A model generated the notes under the pieces. That model did not search any database and was not told where the DNA came from. It saw only the letters and a list, made by a program, of their open reading frames with translations. The position numbers and the translations under genes are program-made. Below, in pieces: positions 45,518-53,996 of a stretch of 64,000 nucleotides of DNA. Every line of letters begins with the position of its first letter. The stretch's first letter is position 1. Location of the stretch: assembly GCF_016755875.1 (NCBI RefSeq), contig NZ_BNED01000005.1, positions 930,001 through 994,000 of the forward strand. The letters are read 5' to 3'. Origin of the DNA: Streptomyces spororaveus (GTDB taxonomy: Bacteria > Actinomycetota > Actinomycetes > Streptomycetales > Streptomycetaceae).

Positions 45518-45945
45518 CCGTCCCCGCCGACCTGAACCTGACCGACATGTCCGGGGCAGAAGTGCTCTGGCTCCTCGAAGGAGCAAGCCACGGCCGTCCG
45601 CTCTACCGGGGCCGCCTGGTGTATGTGCGGCGGGAGCAGGCTGTCATCCGGCCCGCCACGCACGTGATGGCGTGCGGGCGGCTGGTCGTGCGCGCGCCGG
45701 TGCAGACATCGGCCGTCGCCGGCCGGACGGTGCTGACCTACCAGGTCGACCAGATCCACCCGCGGACCGGCACCGGGTGGACGCTCACCGTCCACGGCCC
45801 GGCCGAGGTGATCACCGACCCCGATGAGACGGCCCACTACCGGCGGATCCTGCCCGGGATGGCGTACGGGCCCCATGACACGCTGCTGTGGCTGCACCCG
45901 CAGGCCCTCACCGGACACCGCCTGGCGCCCGTGGAGGAGCGGTGA
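45514..45945 (+). CDS. split-barrel (PNPOx-like) protein 1
   Basis: 143 residues; ATG 45514 overlaps the SulP stop. The pattern LEGASHGRPLYRGRLVYVRREQAVIRPATHV, then LTYQVDQIHPRTGTGWTLTVHGPAEVITD is typical of flavin-binding split barrels (pyridoxamine-phosphate-oxidase-like) of actinobacteria. A paralogue sits at 55,415. The cofactor could be FMN or F420; none can be proven here. Confidence 0.7.
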   Translation: MTVPADLNLTDMSGAEVLWLLEGASHGRPLYRGRLVYVRREQAVIRPATHVMACGRLVVRAPVQTSAVAGRTVLTYQVDQIHPRTGTGWTLTVHGPAEVITDPDETAHYRRILPGMAYGPHDTLLWLHPQALTGHRLAPVEER

Positions 45946-46367
45946 GCGTCCGGACGGAGACTTTGCCCTACCGGCATGTGCTGACCCTGCCCGCGATGGG
46001 CGCCGCCGTACGCACCGCGAGGGAGACGACCGAGCTCGTGCTGCTGGAGTGCGGTGTGGGTCTTCGCCATCCGAGTGTCGGACCGGCGCTGCTGATCCTG
46101 GCGGAGCTGGTCACCAACGCTGTCCGCCACGCCGCCGCGCTCTCCCCTACGCTCACCGTCACCTACGCCCACGGCCCGGGCGTGTTCGCGTTCGCTGTCC
46201 ACGACCGCCACCCCTACCTGCCCGCCCTCTACGGGGCACTGGCCATCAAGCCGGGCAGCGGGCTGGCCACCGTGGTGGAGATGACTATGGAACTGGGCGG
46301 CACCGCCGTCGTGCGCCCGGACGCGGACGGTCGCGGCAAGAGCGTCTGGATCACCCTGCCCCTGTGA
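45942..46367 (+). CDS. RsbW-like ATP-binding protein
   Basis: 141 residues from GTG 45942 (overlap). HATPase_c features: LAELVTNAVRHAA (N box), FAVHDRHPYLP (G1) and KPGSGLATVVEMTMELGG followed by GRGKSVWITLPL. It is a probable anti-sigma or anti-anti-sigma kinase acting on the STAS protein encoded next to it. Confidence 0.88.
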   Translation: MSVRTETLPYRHVLTLPAMGAAVRTARETTELVLLECGVGLRHPSVGPALLILAELVTNAVRHAAALSPTLTVTYAHGPGVFAFAVHDRHPYLPALYGALAIKPGSGLATVVEMTMELGGTAVVRPDADGRGKSVWITLPL

Positions 46368-46384
46368 ACACCGAGGAAGCGACG

Positions 46385-46795
46385 ATGACGATCGAGTGGA
46401 ACTACGCCGCGCACGAGGACCTGGCTGTCCTCTCCCTGGCCGGATACCTCGGCGCGGAGGCGACCGGCCGCTTCACCGGCGCGGTGGGCTGGGCCCTGGC
46501 CCGGGGCACCGGGCCCGTGATCCTGGACCTGACCGCCCTGCACGGCTGGTCGGCCGGCGGGCAGCTGGCCGTGGCCCAGGCCGCCCGCCTTCTGGCCGAA
46601 CACGGGCGTCGCCTCGAACTCGCCGCGATCCCCGCCGACGGCTCCCTCGTCCCCGAGGCCACCGGACCCTCCATACCCGTCCACCCCGACCTGCCCGCAG
46701 CCCTGGCCGCACACCGCCAGATTCGCCAGCCCGACAGGCAGTGGAGCACCGGCAACTGGCCCGCCCGCCCCGTGGTCACGGCCAGCACTATCTGA
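46385..46795 (+). CDS. STAS-domain protein (anti-sigma-factor antagonist type) 1
   Basis: 136 residues. The fold VLSLAGYLGAEATGRFTGAV, then GPVILDLTALHGWSAGGQLAVAQAA, then RRLELAAIP follows STAS anti-sigma antagonists. The serine in the WSAGG position could be phosphorylated by the adjacent HATPase. A paralogue is at 54,837-54,475. Confidence 0.85.
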   Translation: MTIEWNYAAHEDLAVLSLAGYLGAEATGRFTGAVGWALARGTGPVILDLTALHGWSAGGQLAVAQAARLLAEHGRRLELAAIPADGSLVPEATGPSIPVHPDLPAALAAHRQIRQPDRQWSTGNWPARPVVTASTI

Positions 46796-46830
46796 CCCGC
46801 CACCTCGCAACCAAGGAACACAGCCACATC

Positions 46831-47052
46831 ATGAGCGACATCACCTTCAAGGACTCCAACGGCACCGTGCTCGAGGAGGGAGACTCCGTCACGCTGACCA
46901 AGGACCTCAAGGTCAAGGGCACCTCCGAGACCCTCAAGCGCGGCACCCTCGTCAAGAACATCCGCCTCACCTCCCGGCCCGGCGAGATCGAGTGCAACAC
47001 CAAAAAGGTCAAGGGCCTGGTCCTGAAGAGCGAATTCGTCAAGAAGGCCTGA
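46831..47052 (+). CDS. PhnA/YjdM C-terminal-domain protein
   Basis: 73 residues: FKDSNGTVLEEGDSVTLTKDLKVKGTSETLKRGTLVKNIRL, ending in LKSEFVKKA. This equals the C-terminal SH3-like half of PhnA/YjdM. The N-terminal zinc ribbon of full-length family members is absent. The function of this domain is unknown, although it was once linked to phosphonate use. It closes the SulP operon. Confidence 0.88.
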   Translation: MSDITFKDSNGTVLEEGDSVTLTKDLKVKGTSETLKRGTLVKNIRLTSRPGEIECNTKKVKGLVLKSEFVKKA

Positions 47053-47130
47053 CCCGGCCACAGAGGCCCGGGCCGAAGCGCCCTCAACGACGGGCTGTTC
47101 GGCCTGATCCGCTCCCGCGGGTATCCATCA

Positions 47131-47150
47131 GTTGCGAAAATCTGCAATTG
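47131..47150. promoter_or_regulatory. ArsR-type operator, copy 2
   Basis: gttgcgaaaatctgcaattg, 137 bp upstream of the ATG of ArsR 2. It shares 17 of 20 positions with the 43336 site. Confidence 0.7.
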
Positions 47151-47286
47151 TAGAGGTCGCAGGATGTTGACGGGGACGCTGGAGCAGGTCCCCTGGTGGA
47201 GAGTTTGGGTGGACGAGGTGCCAGGTACACGCGCGAAGAACACGGCCCGGGATGGCAGCGGCCCGGCCGGCGCCGCAGGAGCGCCG

Positions 47287-47622
47287 ATGGTCACGCCGCT
47301 GTACCAGCTGAAGGCCGAGTTCTTCAAAACGCTCGGCCATCCGGCCCGGATCCGGGTGCTGGAGCTGTTGGCCGAGCGTGAGCAGGCGGTCGGCGAGTTG
47401 CTGGCCGAGGTCGGCATCGAAGCCGCTTCCCTGTCCCAGCAGCTCGCGGTGCTGCGCAAAGCCAACCTCGTGGCCACCCGCCGTGAGGGCTCCAACGTGT
47501 ACTACCGGCTCACCAGCCCCGACGTCGCCGAACTCCTGCGCGTCGCCCGCGGCATCCTGTCCGGTCTCCTGCAGGGCCAGGCCGATCTCCTGGCCGACCT
47601 GCGCGCCACCAGCCGGAAATAG
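47287..47622 (+). CDS. ArsR-family regulator 2 (cysteine-free)
   Basis: 111 residues from ATG 47287, behind GCAGGAGCG; an in-frame ATG at 47164 would add 41 disordered residues. It is an ArsR winged helix (TPLYQLKAEFFKTLGHPARI, IEAASLSQQLAVLRKANLVA, SNVYYRLTSPDVAELL). It has no cysteine. It is nearly identical in layout to ArsR 3 and 4, pointing to duplication within the element. Probably autoregulated through the 47131 site. Confidence 0.9.
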   Translation: MVTPLYQLKAEFFKTLGHPARIRVLELLAEREQAVGELLAEVGIEAASLSQQLAVLRKANLVATRREGSNVYYRLTSPDVAELLRVARGILSGLLQGQADLLADLRATSRK

Positions 47623-48114
47623 CCGGCCGGGCGCCCTCAGACGGCGGCCGTCTTCCGTAGTGCGGGGTTCACCCGGCGCTTCTGACACCGGGAGACGGCC
47701 GCTTCCCTCTTTCTTCGGGCCCCCAGCCCGCCGTGGAGTGCTTACAGGAGCCGGCCATCAGACTACGGCCGGTGAGCGAAGCGCGGCGGATGCCCAGGAT
47801 CGCGCCCTGGCCCGAGCCCTCGCCCGTCAGCGGCAGCAGGCCCGGGCAGCGGACAAAACGCCCCGGTTCACGCTCCAGTGTGGCGATGCCCGTCACCGAC
47901 ACGCTCCGCGGCATGGGTCACCGAACCGGCCGACACCACGCGAGGCACCAAGCGGACGGCCGACGGAGCCAGCCGCGGGAACACCACCGCGCCACCCCGA
48001 TCGCCGCGAGCATGCGGCACTCCTATTCGCCCGCGGCGCGGCGCCGCAGGTCGTCCCGGGCCGGCGGGGTCCGCGCCTTCGATGTCATGGCCGTGCCCTG
48101 CTCGGCGAATGCGG
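47623..48114. other. gap without a supported gene
   Basis: About 490 bases between the convergent ArsR 2 and the small membrane protein. I see no gene or clear repeat. Confidence 0.45.
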
Positions 48115-48273
48115 TTACTTCTGGGCGTGCTGGCCCAGATAGAACAGCAGCCAGATGAATCCGGCGAACACGTGCGTGCCGAAGATGTAGAAGAACGCGC
48201 GCAGCGCGACCCCTTTCTCCTTCCACTTCTCCGCATCCGCTCTCGCCGTCTCGGCGCGTTTGTCGTCGCTCAT
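48115..48273 (-). CDS. small single-span membrane protein (52 aa)
   Basis: ATG 48273 overlaps the stop of the 70-aa gene. A charged N-terminus (MSDDKRAETARADAEKWKEK) is followed by one transmembrane segment (ALRAFFYIFGTHVFAGFIWLLFYLG). It resembles the short DUF6126-type membrane proteins of Streptomyces, by recollection. It is last in a four-gene minus-strand operon led by the operator at 49178. Confidence 0.7.
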   Translation of the reverse strand: MSDDKRAETARADAEKWKEKGVALRAFFYIFGTHVFAGFIWLLFYLGQHAQK

Positions 48274-48482
48274 GACTGACTTGCTCCCTTCCCTGCCGCT
48301 GCGGCGTCCCGAGCGGTCGCCGGGCGGGCGTAGGGCCGGATGAGGATCGTGGCACCGACGGAGCCGGCCTGCTCGATGAGGTCCGCGACCTCGGCGGCCG
48401 CCACCCGGCAGGTCGCCGGATCGTCCCCGCCCAGATACGTGATCTCGTACATCTGCTCCTCCACTTCGTCGGTGCCGCTCAC
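48270..48482 (-). CDS. hypothetical protein (70 aa)
   Basis: MSGTDEVEEQMYEITYLGGD, then ATCRVAAAEVADLIEQAGSV: a small alpha/beta protein with no known motif. It lies 10 bp downstream of the HATPase gene and overlaps the next start, so it is expressed with both. Confidence 0.65.
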   Translation of the reverse strand: MSGTDEVEEQMYEITYLGGDDPATCRVAAAEVADLIEQAGSVGATILIRPYARPATARDAAAAGKGASQS

Positions 48483-48492
48483 GATGCGCCGG

Positions 48493-48984
48493 TCACGGTG
48501 TTCCGGACGGCAGGATGAAGCGGACCAGCACCGTCTTCCCGCGCCCGTCGGGCGAGGGTTCGACGCCGACGTCGCCGCCGTGGGCCCGCGCCAGGTCCGC
48601 CACCGTGCGCAGCCCCTGTCCCGCGGACCGGTCGGCGAGCGTGACCGGGAGCGGGTCGAGGTCCCCGACGGCGACGACGAGCAGGTGATCGGTCATGGTC
48701 AGGGTGATCTCGGCCTCGGGGGATGCCGTGGCGTGGCGGGCGGCGTTGGCCACCAGCTCGCTGACCACCAAAAGCACCGCACCGCCGAGCGAGGATGCTC
48801 CTCCTACACCGAACAGCACCAGGGACCGTTCGGTGCGCTCGCGCGCGGCCCTCACCGAACCCGGCGCCAGCGGCACCGTCCAGGCATGGCGACGCTCCCG
48901 GACCAACTGCCGCCCGCTCGGATCGCGGCCCATTACCGGCCCGCCTGCGGCCGCGCCGCCAGATTCACCGGACACCCGGCTCAT
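48493..48984 (-). CDS. RsbW-like ATP-binding protein 2
   Basis: 163 residues from ATG 48984; GTG 48975 and ATG 48933 are alternatives. HATPase_c motifs: VVSELVANAARHAT (N box), VAVGDLDPLPVTL (G1-like) and GQGLRTVADLARAHGGDVG followed by GRGKTVLVRF. The start lies inside the end of the small acidic gene. It is probably a partner-switch kinase for STAS proteins carried on the element. Confidence 0.85.
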   Translation of the reverse strand: MSRVSGESGGAAAGGPVMGRDPSGRQLVRERRHAWTVPLAPGSVRAARERTERSLVLFGVGGASSLGGAVLLVVSELVANAARHATASPEAEITLTMTDHLLVVAVGDLDPLPVTLADRSAGQGLRTVADLARAHGGDVGVEPSPDGRGKTVLVRFILPSGTP

Positions 48985-49141
48985 CAGCACCGATGCCGTG
49001 CTCCCGGGCCAGACGCGAAGCGTCCTCCAGCTCCTCGGCTGCCTGCGCCTCCTCGAAGGCGTCCTCGGCCTCCCGCGCAGCCTCCAGACGAACCCGCGCC
49101 ACACGGACCCTCTCCAGCGCCGCACCCTCGAATCCGACCAC
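48965..49141 (-). CDS. small acidic helical protein (58 aa)
   Basis: GTG 49141, about 37 bp downstream of the operator at 49178. The product is one long amphipathic helix (RLEAAREAEDAFEEAQAAEE) ending in GIGADEPGVR. It has a purine-rich RBS-like stretch upstream and overlaps the HATPase start. It has no family name that I know of and is the first gene of its operon. Confidence 0.55.
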   Translation of the reverse strand: MVGFEGAALERVRVARVRLEAAREAEDAFEEAQAAEELEDASRLAREHGIGADEPGVR

Positions 49142-49177
49142 ACCGCAACCCCCCGTCCACCATCATGGAACTAGTAA

Positions 49178-49197
49178 ATTGCATAACTCTGCAAGTC
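49178..49197. promoter_or_regulatory. ArsR-type operator, copy 3
   Basis: attgcataactctgcaagtc, the TTGC-N8-GCAA dyad, 37 bp before the GTG of the 58-aa gene on the minus strand. Confidence 0.65.
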
Positions 49198-49245
49198 TAG
49201 CGTGGCCTGCCCCGCCCGCCAGTCTCTTTGACCGCCCACTCCCGG

Positions 49246-49986
49246 TCAGCCGACCCGGTGCGCCCACTGGCCGGCCAGTTCGTAGCGGGCCCCGACCACC
49301 GCCAGCTTCCCCGCCGCGATACGCCCCGCCATCTCGGACTGGGCGGCCAGCCGCGAGGCCACCCGGCGCACGTTCGCGGTGACCGCCGCGTCCACGCACG
49401 CGTCCCCCGTCAGCGTGCGATCGATCGACGGACGGATCTGCCCGGCCAGATACCGCAGAGGACCTGGCAGCTCACCCTGCCCCGTCTCGGCGTGGACGGC
49501 GGCGGCGACGGCCCCGCACGCCTGGTGCCCCAGGACCACCACCAGCGGAATCCCCAGCTCCAGCACCCCGTACGCGACGCTCCCCACCACCGCCTCGTCC
49601 AGGACTTCACCGGCCGAGCGGACCGTCAGCAGGTCACCGAGCCCCTGATCGAAGACCAGCTCCGGCGGAACGCGGGAATCCACGCAGCCCAGCACCACGG
49701 CGAACGGATGCTGGCCGCCCACCAGCTCCCTGCGCAACCCACCCGACTCGTCCGGATGCCGCTCACGCAGTGTCCGCCAGCGGCCGTTGCCCGCGGCCAG
49801 CTCCGCCCACGCGCCTTCCGGCGTCACGGGACGCCTGCGCACCCCGCCATCGGAACGCGTGGAGACGGCGCTGGAACCGGATACGAGCCCCGCCCCCAAG
49901 GCGACCGCACCCGTGAGGGCGAAGCGAGCGAGCCCGCGCCTCCCCAGCACCTTCCCGCCGCCTTCACCCTGGGCACTCACGCACAT
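49246..49986 (-). CDS. beta-carbonic anhydrase with Tat-like export signal
   Basis: 246 residues from ATG 49986. The N-terminus has a twin-arginine hydrophobic signal (RRGLARFALTGAVALGAGLV). The beta-CA zinc site is intact: VLGCVDSRVPPELVF (Cys, Asp, Arg) and VLGHQACGAVAAA (His, Cys). The enzyme interconverts CO2 and bicarbonate, apparently outside the membrane. In the same element as a SulP transporter, it suggests extracytoplasmic hydration of CO2 followed by anion uptake or sensing. Confidence 0.92.
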   Translation of the reverse strand: MCVSAQGEGGGKVLGRRGLARFALTGAVALGAGLVSGSSAVSTRSDGGVRRRPVTPEGAWAELAAGNGRWRTLRERHPDESGGLRRELVGGQHPFAVVLGCVDSRVPPELVFDQGLGDLLTVRSAGEVLDEAVVGSVAYGVLELGIPLVVVLGHQACGAVAAAVHAETGQGELPGPLRYLAGQIRPSIDRTLTGDACVDAAVTANVRRVASRLAAQSEMAGRIAAGKLAVVGARYELAGQWAHRVG

Positions 49987-50190
49987 CACCCTAGGCGGGC
50001 ACCAGGCCCGACGCCCGGGACCACGGGCCGCCTTGGCACTTCCTTGGCCAGGCCATGGCGAGAAAACACCCTCGAGCCAGTGGCCCCCGGCCGCGGCCTG
50101 CAGTCAGTGCCGCAGCCGTAACCGCGGCGGACACAGACACCACGCGACCTGATTCCCCGATACCCCGATACCCCGGGCAACGGTCCGCAG

Positions 50191-50210
50191 CGTACGGAAT
50201 TCTGCAATTG
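50191..50210. promoter_or_regulatory. half-conserved ArsR-type operator, copy 4
   Basis: cgtacggaattctgcaattg: the right half (tctgcaattg) is identical to copies 1 and 2, the left half has drifted. It lies 61 bp before ArsR 3 and on the upstream side of the divergent carbonic anhydrase. Confidence 0.5.
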
Positions 50211-50270
50211 TGGCGGTCACAGCGCGGCAGACGTCCGACAGCCGCCCGACGCCAGGATTGGGCCCACGCC

Positions 50271-50651
50271 GTGTCAGGACGCGCCAGCAAAGCGAACGAG
50301 GACGAGACCCCAGAGGTCAGCACTCCCCTCTACCAGTTGAAGGCAGAGTTCTTCAAAACCCTCGGCCACCCGGTACGCATCCGCGTCCTGGAACTCCTGA
50401 GCCAACGCGAACACGCAGTCTCCGAACTCCTCACCGAGGTAGGCGTGGAATCCGCGTCCCTGTCCCAGCAACTCGCCGTACTCCGCAGAGCCAACCTCGT
50501 CCACACCCGACGAGAGGGCGTCAGCGTCCACTACCGCCTCGCCAGCGACGAAGTCGCCGAGCTCCTGCGCGTGGCCCGCAGCATCCTCACCGGCGTCCTA
50601 CAGGGCCAGGCCAGCCTGCTGGCCGACCTCACCGCCCACCCCCACCGATAA
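50271..50651 (+). CDS. ArsR-family regulator 3 (cysteine-free)
   Basis: 126 residues from GTG 50271. After a 20-residue polar N-terminus comes the ArsR core TPLYQLKAEFFKTLGHPVRIRV, VESASLSQQLAVLRRANLVH, VSVHYRLASDEVAELL. There is no cysteine. It is divergent from the carbonic anhydrase gene, so it is well placed to control it. Confidence 0.9.
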   Translation: MSGRASKANEDETPEVSTPLYQLKAEFFKTLGHPVRIRVLELLSQREHAVSELLTEVGVESASLSQQLAVLRRANLVHTRREGVSVHYRLASDEVAELLRVARSILTGVLQGQASLLADLTAHPHR

Positions 50652-50846
50652 CCCGCACACCCGCCCCGGACGCCAGTCCTCCGGCACCCTCCCGCGCTGC
50701 GGGACGGCCCGCCCCACTCCCTCCGCCCGATCACGCCAACCCCACCCGAACTTGCCGAATCCCCCACGGGCGGGGCCAGGCAATGAGTAGCGTCCCGGTG
50801 ACAGCCCGCGCCCAGCGCGCACGCAGACACACCGGAAGGCGACATC

Positions 50847-51221
50847 ATGGCCAACGTGGACACCGCCCTCAAGGACATCATGACCAGCGTCGAGGGGACC
50901 CTCGGAGCCGCAGTGGTCGACTACAACAGCGGAATGGCACTCGGCACCGCAGGCGGCGGACGCGACCTCGACCTCGCCGTGGCCGCAGCCGGCAACACCG
51001 ACGTCATCCGCGCCAAGGTCCGCACGATGGAACACCTCGGACTCACCGACGCCATCGAGGACGTCCTGATCACCCTCGGCAACCAGTACCACCTCCTGCT
51101 CCTGTGCACCGGACGCGGCAAGGAAACCCTCTTCCTCTACCTCGTCCTCGACAAGCGCAACGCCAACCTGGCCATGGCCCGCCACCAGCTGCGGCGCATC
51201 GAAGCCGACCTCGAAATCTGA
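50847..51221 (+). CDS. roadblock/LC7-like protein
   Basis: 124 residues. The profile (MANVDTALKDIMTSVEGTLG, then VVDYNSGMALGTAGGGRDLD, VLITLGNQYHLLLLCTGRGK) fits roadblock-type regulatory proteins, which in Streptomyces occur in conservons with ATPases and small GTPases. No GTPase is seen nearby. GAAGG precedes the ATG. Confidence 0.75.
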   Translation: MANVDTALKDIMTSVEGTLGAAVVDYNSGMALGTAGGGRDLDLAVAAAGNTDVIRAKVRTMEHLGLTDAIEDVLITLGNQYHLLLLCTGRGKETLFLYLVLDKRNANLAMARHQLRRIEADLEI

Positions 51222-51247
51222 GCTCAGCCCTCTTTCCCACGCCCAAG

Positions 51248-51267
51248 AGTTGCAATTTTTCGCAACT
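51248..51267. promoter_or_regulatory. orphan ArsR-type operator, copy 5
   Basis: agttgcaatttttcgcaact, a near-perfect dyad (9 of 10 arm positions) and the most symmetrical copy. No intact gene starts within 500 bp on the plus strand. The gene it served may have been lost when the IS5-type sequence arrived. Confidence 0.65.
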
Positions 51268-51344
51268 ATCCATGTCGGCATGTCTGGCAGTCTGCAGCTC
51301 CCTACGGCCCCGCCAGGGCCCCGGCCTCGACGAAGCACGACACT

Positions 51345-51415
51345 CGCCCCTGCGGCTGTATAGGGTCTCCGAAGCCTGAAGCTTCACCCGTTGAGGGCAT
51401 CCAGCCGCAGGGGCG
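51345..51415. repeat. 14-bp inverted repeat spaced by 43 bp
   Basis: Arms cgcccctgcggctg (51345-51358) and cagccgcaggggcg (51402-51415). A smaller dyad (gaagc/gcttc) lies between. The role is unknown; possibly a recombination remnant or terminator. Confidence 0.5.
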
Positions 51416-51828
51416 CCCACTGCTCCCCGCGCGTGGCGTGGGCAGCGGATTGGCGGACCCAAGGCGGGCCTCGGCGCCGCGACGGCGCCACCCCCGATGG
51501 TGCCGCGCGGTCAGGTGCCCGAGCGGCGTTGAGCAGCACCCGCTCGCGATCCTCCTCCAGCGTGAACCCGTGCCGCGCCGCAGAGACACAGCGAAGCGCC
51601 GGACGGGTCCCAGGACGGAGCAGGGCGCCAGCCTTGATCAACTTATGGACTTGGGCCTCGCGACCGGCTGGGGCCGGTAAATCGCGCCCAACAGAGGCGA
51701 GGGCGGACAGAGGCGAGAGCGGAGGGCCGCATGCTTCAACCCGCAATGGAGGCGCGCTACGAACTCTGCGCCGAGGTATCCGGGCCCCGTACACGCGGAC
51801 GACGTGTCCGAGATTCTACGAGGTCGTC
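51416..51828. other. decayed stretch before the IS5-type transposase
   Basis: On the minus strand a fragment VHKLIKAGALLRPGTRPALR, followed by LEEDRERVLLNAARAP, looks like old coding sequence without start or context. No intact gene is supported. Confidence 0.35.
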
Positions 51829-52581
51829 TCACGTGGCAAGTTTCGCGAGCTCCTTGTAGCAGGTCAGGGCAGCGGCCAAGGCGAGGAGTGCGAGCCCTTT
51901 CGTTCGTATCGGATGCTCAGGCGGCGGTAGCCGAAGAGCCAAGCGATCGACCGTTCGATCTTCCAGCGGTGCCGGCCGAGGCGTTCGCCGGACTCGATGC
52001 CTGGCCGCGCGATGCGCGCGACAAGCCCACGCTCGCGCAGCCAGATGAGGTGTTCGGCGGAGAAGTGCGCCTTGTCCGCGCGAAGTTTGGCAGGCCGGCG
52101 CCGTCGGGGCCCCCGGCCGGACCGGACGGCCGGGATGCCAAGGATGAGCGGCCTGAAGGCGAGGCTGTCGTGCATGTTCGCACCCGACACGGCGACGGCG
52201 AGCGGGATGCCCTGGGCATCGGACAAGACGGGCAGCTTGCTGCCCTTCTTGCCACGATCGCCCGGGGTGCGGGCCCGTCAGCGATCCCCCGTTGGCGCGA
52301 ACGGAGGATGCGTCGACGATCGTCGAGGTCCAGTCCACCTCGCCCCGGACCCCGAGTTCGTCCAGCACCGCCCGATGCAGCCGACGCCACAGGCCGACCC
52401 CGGTCCATACCGTGAAGCGCCGATGCGCGGTGGCGGAGGACGTGCCGAACGTCGGCGGCAGATGCTGCCAGGCACAGCCGCTGGTCAGCACGTACGCCAC
52501 TGCCGTGAACGGGCCAACCAGCTCCCAGAGTTCATCAGGAACCAGACGCTTCGACAGATCAGCGCTCACGACCGGCATCAT
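51829..52581 (-). pseudogene. IS5-family transposase, two frameshifts
   Basis: The N-terminal half (DELWELVGPFTAVAYVLTSG, then VDWTSTIVDASSVRANGGSL) is in one frame. The catalytic middle (KLPVLSDAQGIPLAVAVSGA, then RWKIERSIAWLFGYRRLSIR) is in a second, starting near 52,265. The ending (LALLALAAALTCYKELAKL) is back in the first. Some IS5 relatives use one programmed shift, but two opposing shifts suggest an inactive copy. Terminal inverted repeats could not be identified. It lies within the element's cargo. Confidence 0.8.
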
Positions 52582-52617
52582 GCCGTTCGAACATCACCTC
52601 ATGTCCTGGAACAGCCC

Positions 52618-53202
52618 CTACGCGGTGGTTGGTGTGGCCATCCTGGCGGCTTGCTCGATCTTCGCGAAGTAGGCTGCGCGGGCTTCCTTGTCTATCGGCT
52701 GCTCGTGTTCGGCGCGCATCCCGGTCCGGCCGTCTACGCCCTCGCGCAGGATGTCGGCGTGCCCGGCATGCCGGATGGTCTCGCCGAGGACATGGACCAT
52801 GATGGCGAACAGGTTCGTGTTCGTATAAGGCTCCGGCCACCAGGGCACGTGGCCGGGGGCATCGAGGGCAAGCTCGTCGATCGTCGCATCCGAGTGTTCC
52901 CACGTGCGCCGGTAGAACCCGACGATCTGACCACGCGTCTCGTTCTCGGCCGCCCATTGATCGCTGCCGTCGGAGTCCTGCCACCGGCAAAGCGGCTCCG
53001 GAGAAGGGCGGCCGAAGACCTCACCGAAGTACCTGGCCTCGACCGTGGCCACGTGTTTGACCAGGCCGAGGAGGTTGGTCCCGGTCGCCGTCAGAGGCCG
53101 GCGCGCGTCGTATTCGGACAAGCCGTCGAGCTTCCAGAGCAACGCCTCACGGTCCCGCCGCAGTCTCTTGTGCAGGTTGTCTTTCGCGAAATCATCGATC
53201 AT
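52618..53202 (-). CDS. DinB-family (DUF664) protein
   Basis: 194 residues from ATG 53202; ATG 53220 is also possible. It is a four-helix DinB fold with metal-binding histidines in LVKHVATVEARYFGEVFG and HVLGETIRHAGHADILRE. Many actinobacterial members are thiol (mycothiol)-dependent transferases. The fold includes the DGSDQWAAENE and PWWPEPYTNT loops. It has no obvious operon partner. Confidence 0.9.
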   Translation of the reverse strand: MIDDFAKDNLHKRLRRDREALLWKLDGLSEYDARRPLTATGTNLLGLVKHVATVEARYFGEVFGRPSPEPLCRWQDSDGSDQWAAENETRGQIVGFYRRTWEHSDATIDELALDAPGHVPWWPEPYTNTNLFAIMVHVLGETIRHAGHADILREGVDGRTGMRAEHEQPIDKEARAAYFAKIEQAARMATPTTA

Positions 53203-53220
53203 GCGGCACGAGCCTGCCAT

Positions 53221-53552
53221 GGGCTGCTCATAGTCTCAAGATCCCGTACGCGGTCCGCAACGACTGGCGGAGCCGTGGTCAGCTATGGTCACCGCCCCGC
53301 CTGCTGCAAGGAGCTCAGGAACCTGTCCACGTGCGACAACCTCTAAGCCGCTGGATCATTCCGGCGCTGTGAGGGCGAGCGCCTGGTCCTTTCGGGGCTG
53401 CGGCGGCTCGCCTGCGGTCGTCCGAGAGCGGCCCAGCGGGCTTCGTGCAGCGTCGGCGGCAGCCGGACCGGCCTGTCGGCGGCAGCCGGACCGGCCTTGG
53501 GCGGGCCGTCGGTTTCGGGGCGCACGGGAAATGCCGGATCGGCAGCCTGGGG
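53221..53552. other. gap without a supported gene
   Basis: About 330 bases between the DinB-like and CBS genes. A short degenerate repeat (gcagccggaccggcct, twice at about 53,459-53,495) is the only feature noticed. Confidence 0.45.
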
Positions 53553-53996
53553 TCAGGGTTGCTCTTGCGTGTCCTGTGATGCTGTGCCGAGGAGTGTCTG
53601 CAGCCGTTCGGTGGTGAGGATGCCTACGGCGAAGCCCTCCTCATCGACGACGGGCAGGACCGTCAGAGACCGTTCGCGCATGGCGGCGGCGGCCTCCGAG
53701 GCGGGCATGCCGGGGCGGGCGAACGGGCTGTGGTCGTGCGCGATGTCACGGACGCGGGTGTTCTCGGCGTACCAGGGTTTTGCCCCGAGGGCGGTGAGCT
53801 GGTCGCGGGTGACGATGCCGGCGCACCGGCCGGTGTCGTCACGGATGAGTACGTATTGGCTGTGGGATCCGCGCAGAACGTCGAGCGCCCTGTCGATGCT
53901 GGTGTGGTCACTGATCTGCAGGTCCGGCGGGATCATGGCGTCGGCGGCGGTGGGGCTCGTTGGAGGAGTGATCGTCGGCTCCAGGGGGTGGGGCAC
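53553..53996 (-). CDS. CBS-pair protein
   Basis: 147 residues with two CBS motifs: HTSIDRALDVLRGSHSQYVL followed by AGIVTRDQLTAL, and MPASEAAAAMRERSLTVLPV followed by AVGILTTERLQTLLG. CBS pairs bind adenine nucleotides and act as energy sensors. The start lies within the 3' end of ArsR 4 (ATG 53936 would reduce the overlap), so the two are cotranscribed. Confidence 0.88.
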   Translation of the reverse strand: MPHPLEPTITPPTSPTAADAMIPPDLQISDHTSIDRALDVLRGSHSQYVLIRDDTGRCAGIVTRDQLTALGAKPWYAENTRVRDIAHDHSPFARPGMPASEAAAAMRERSLTVLPVVDEEGFAVGILTTERLQTLLGTASQDTQEQP

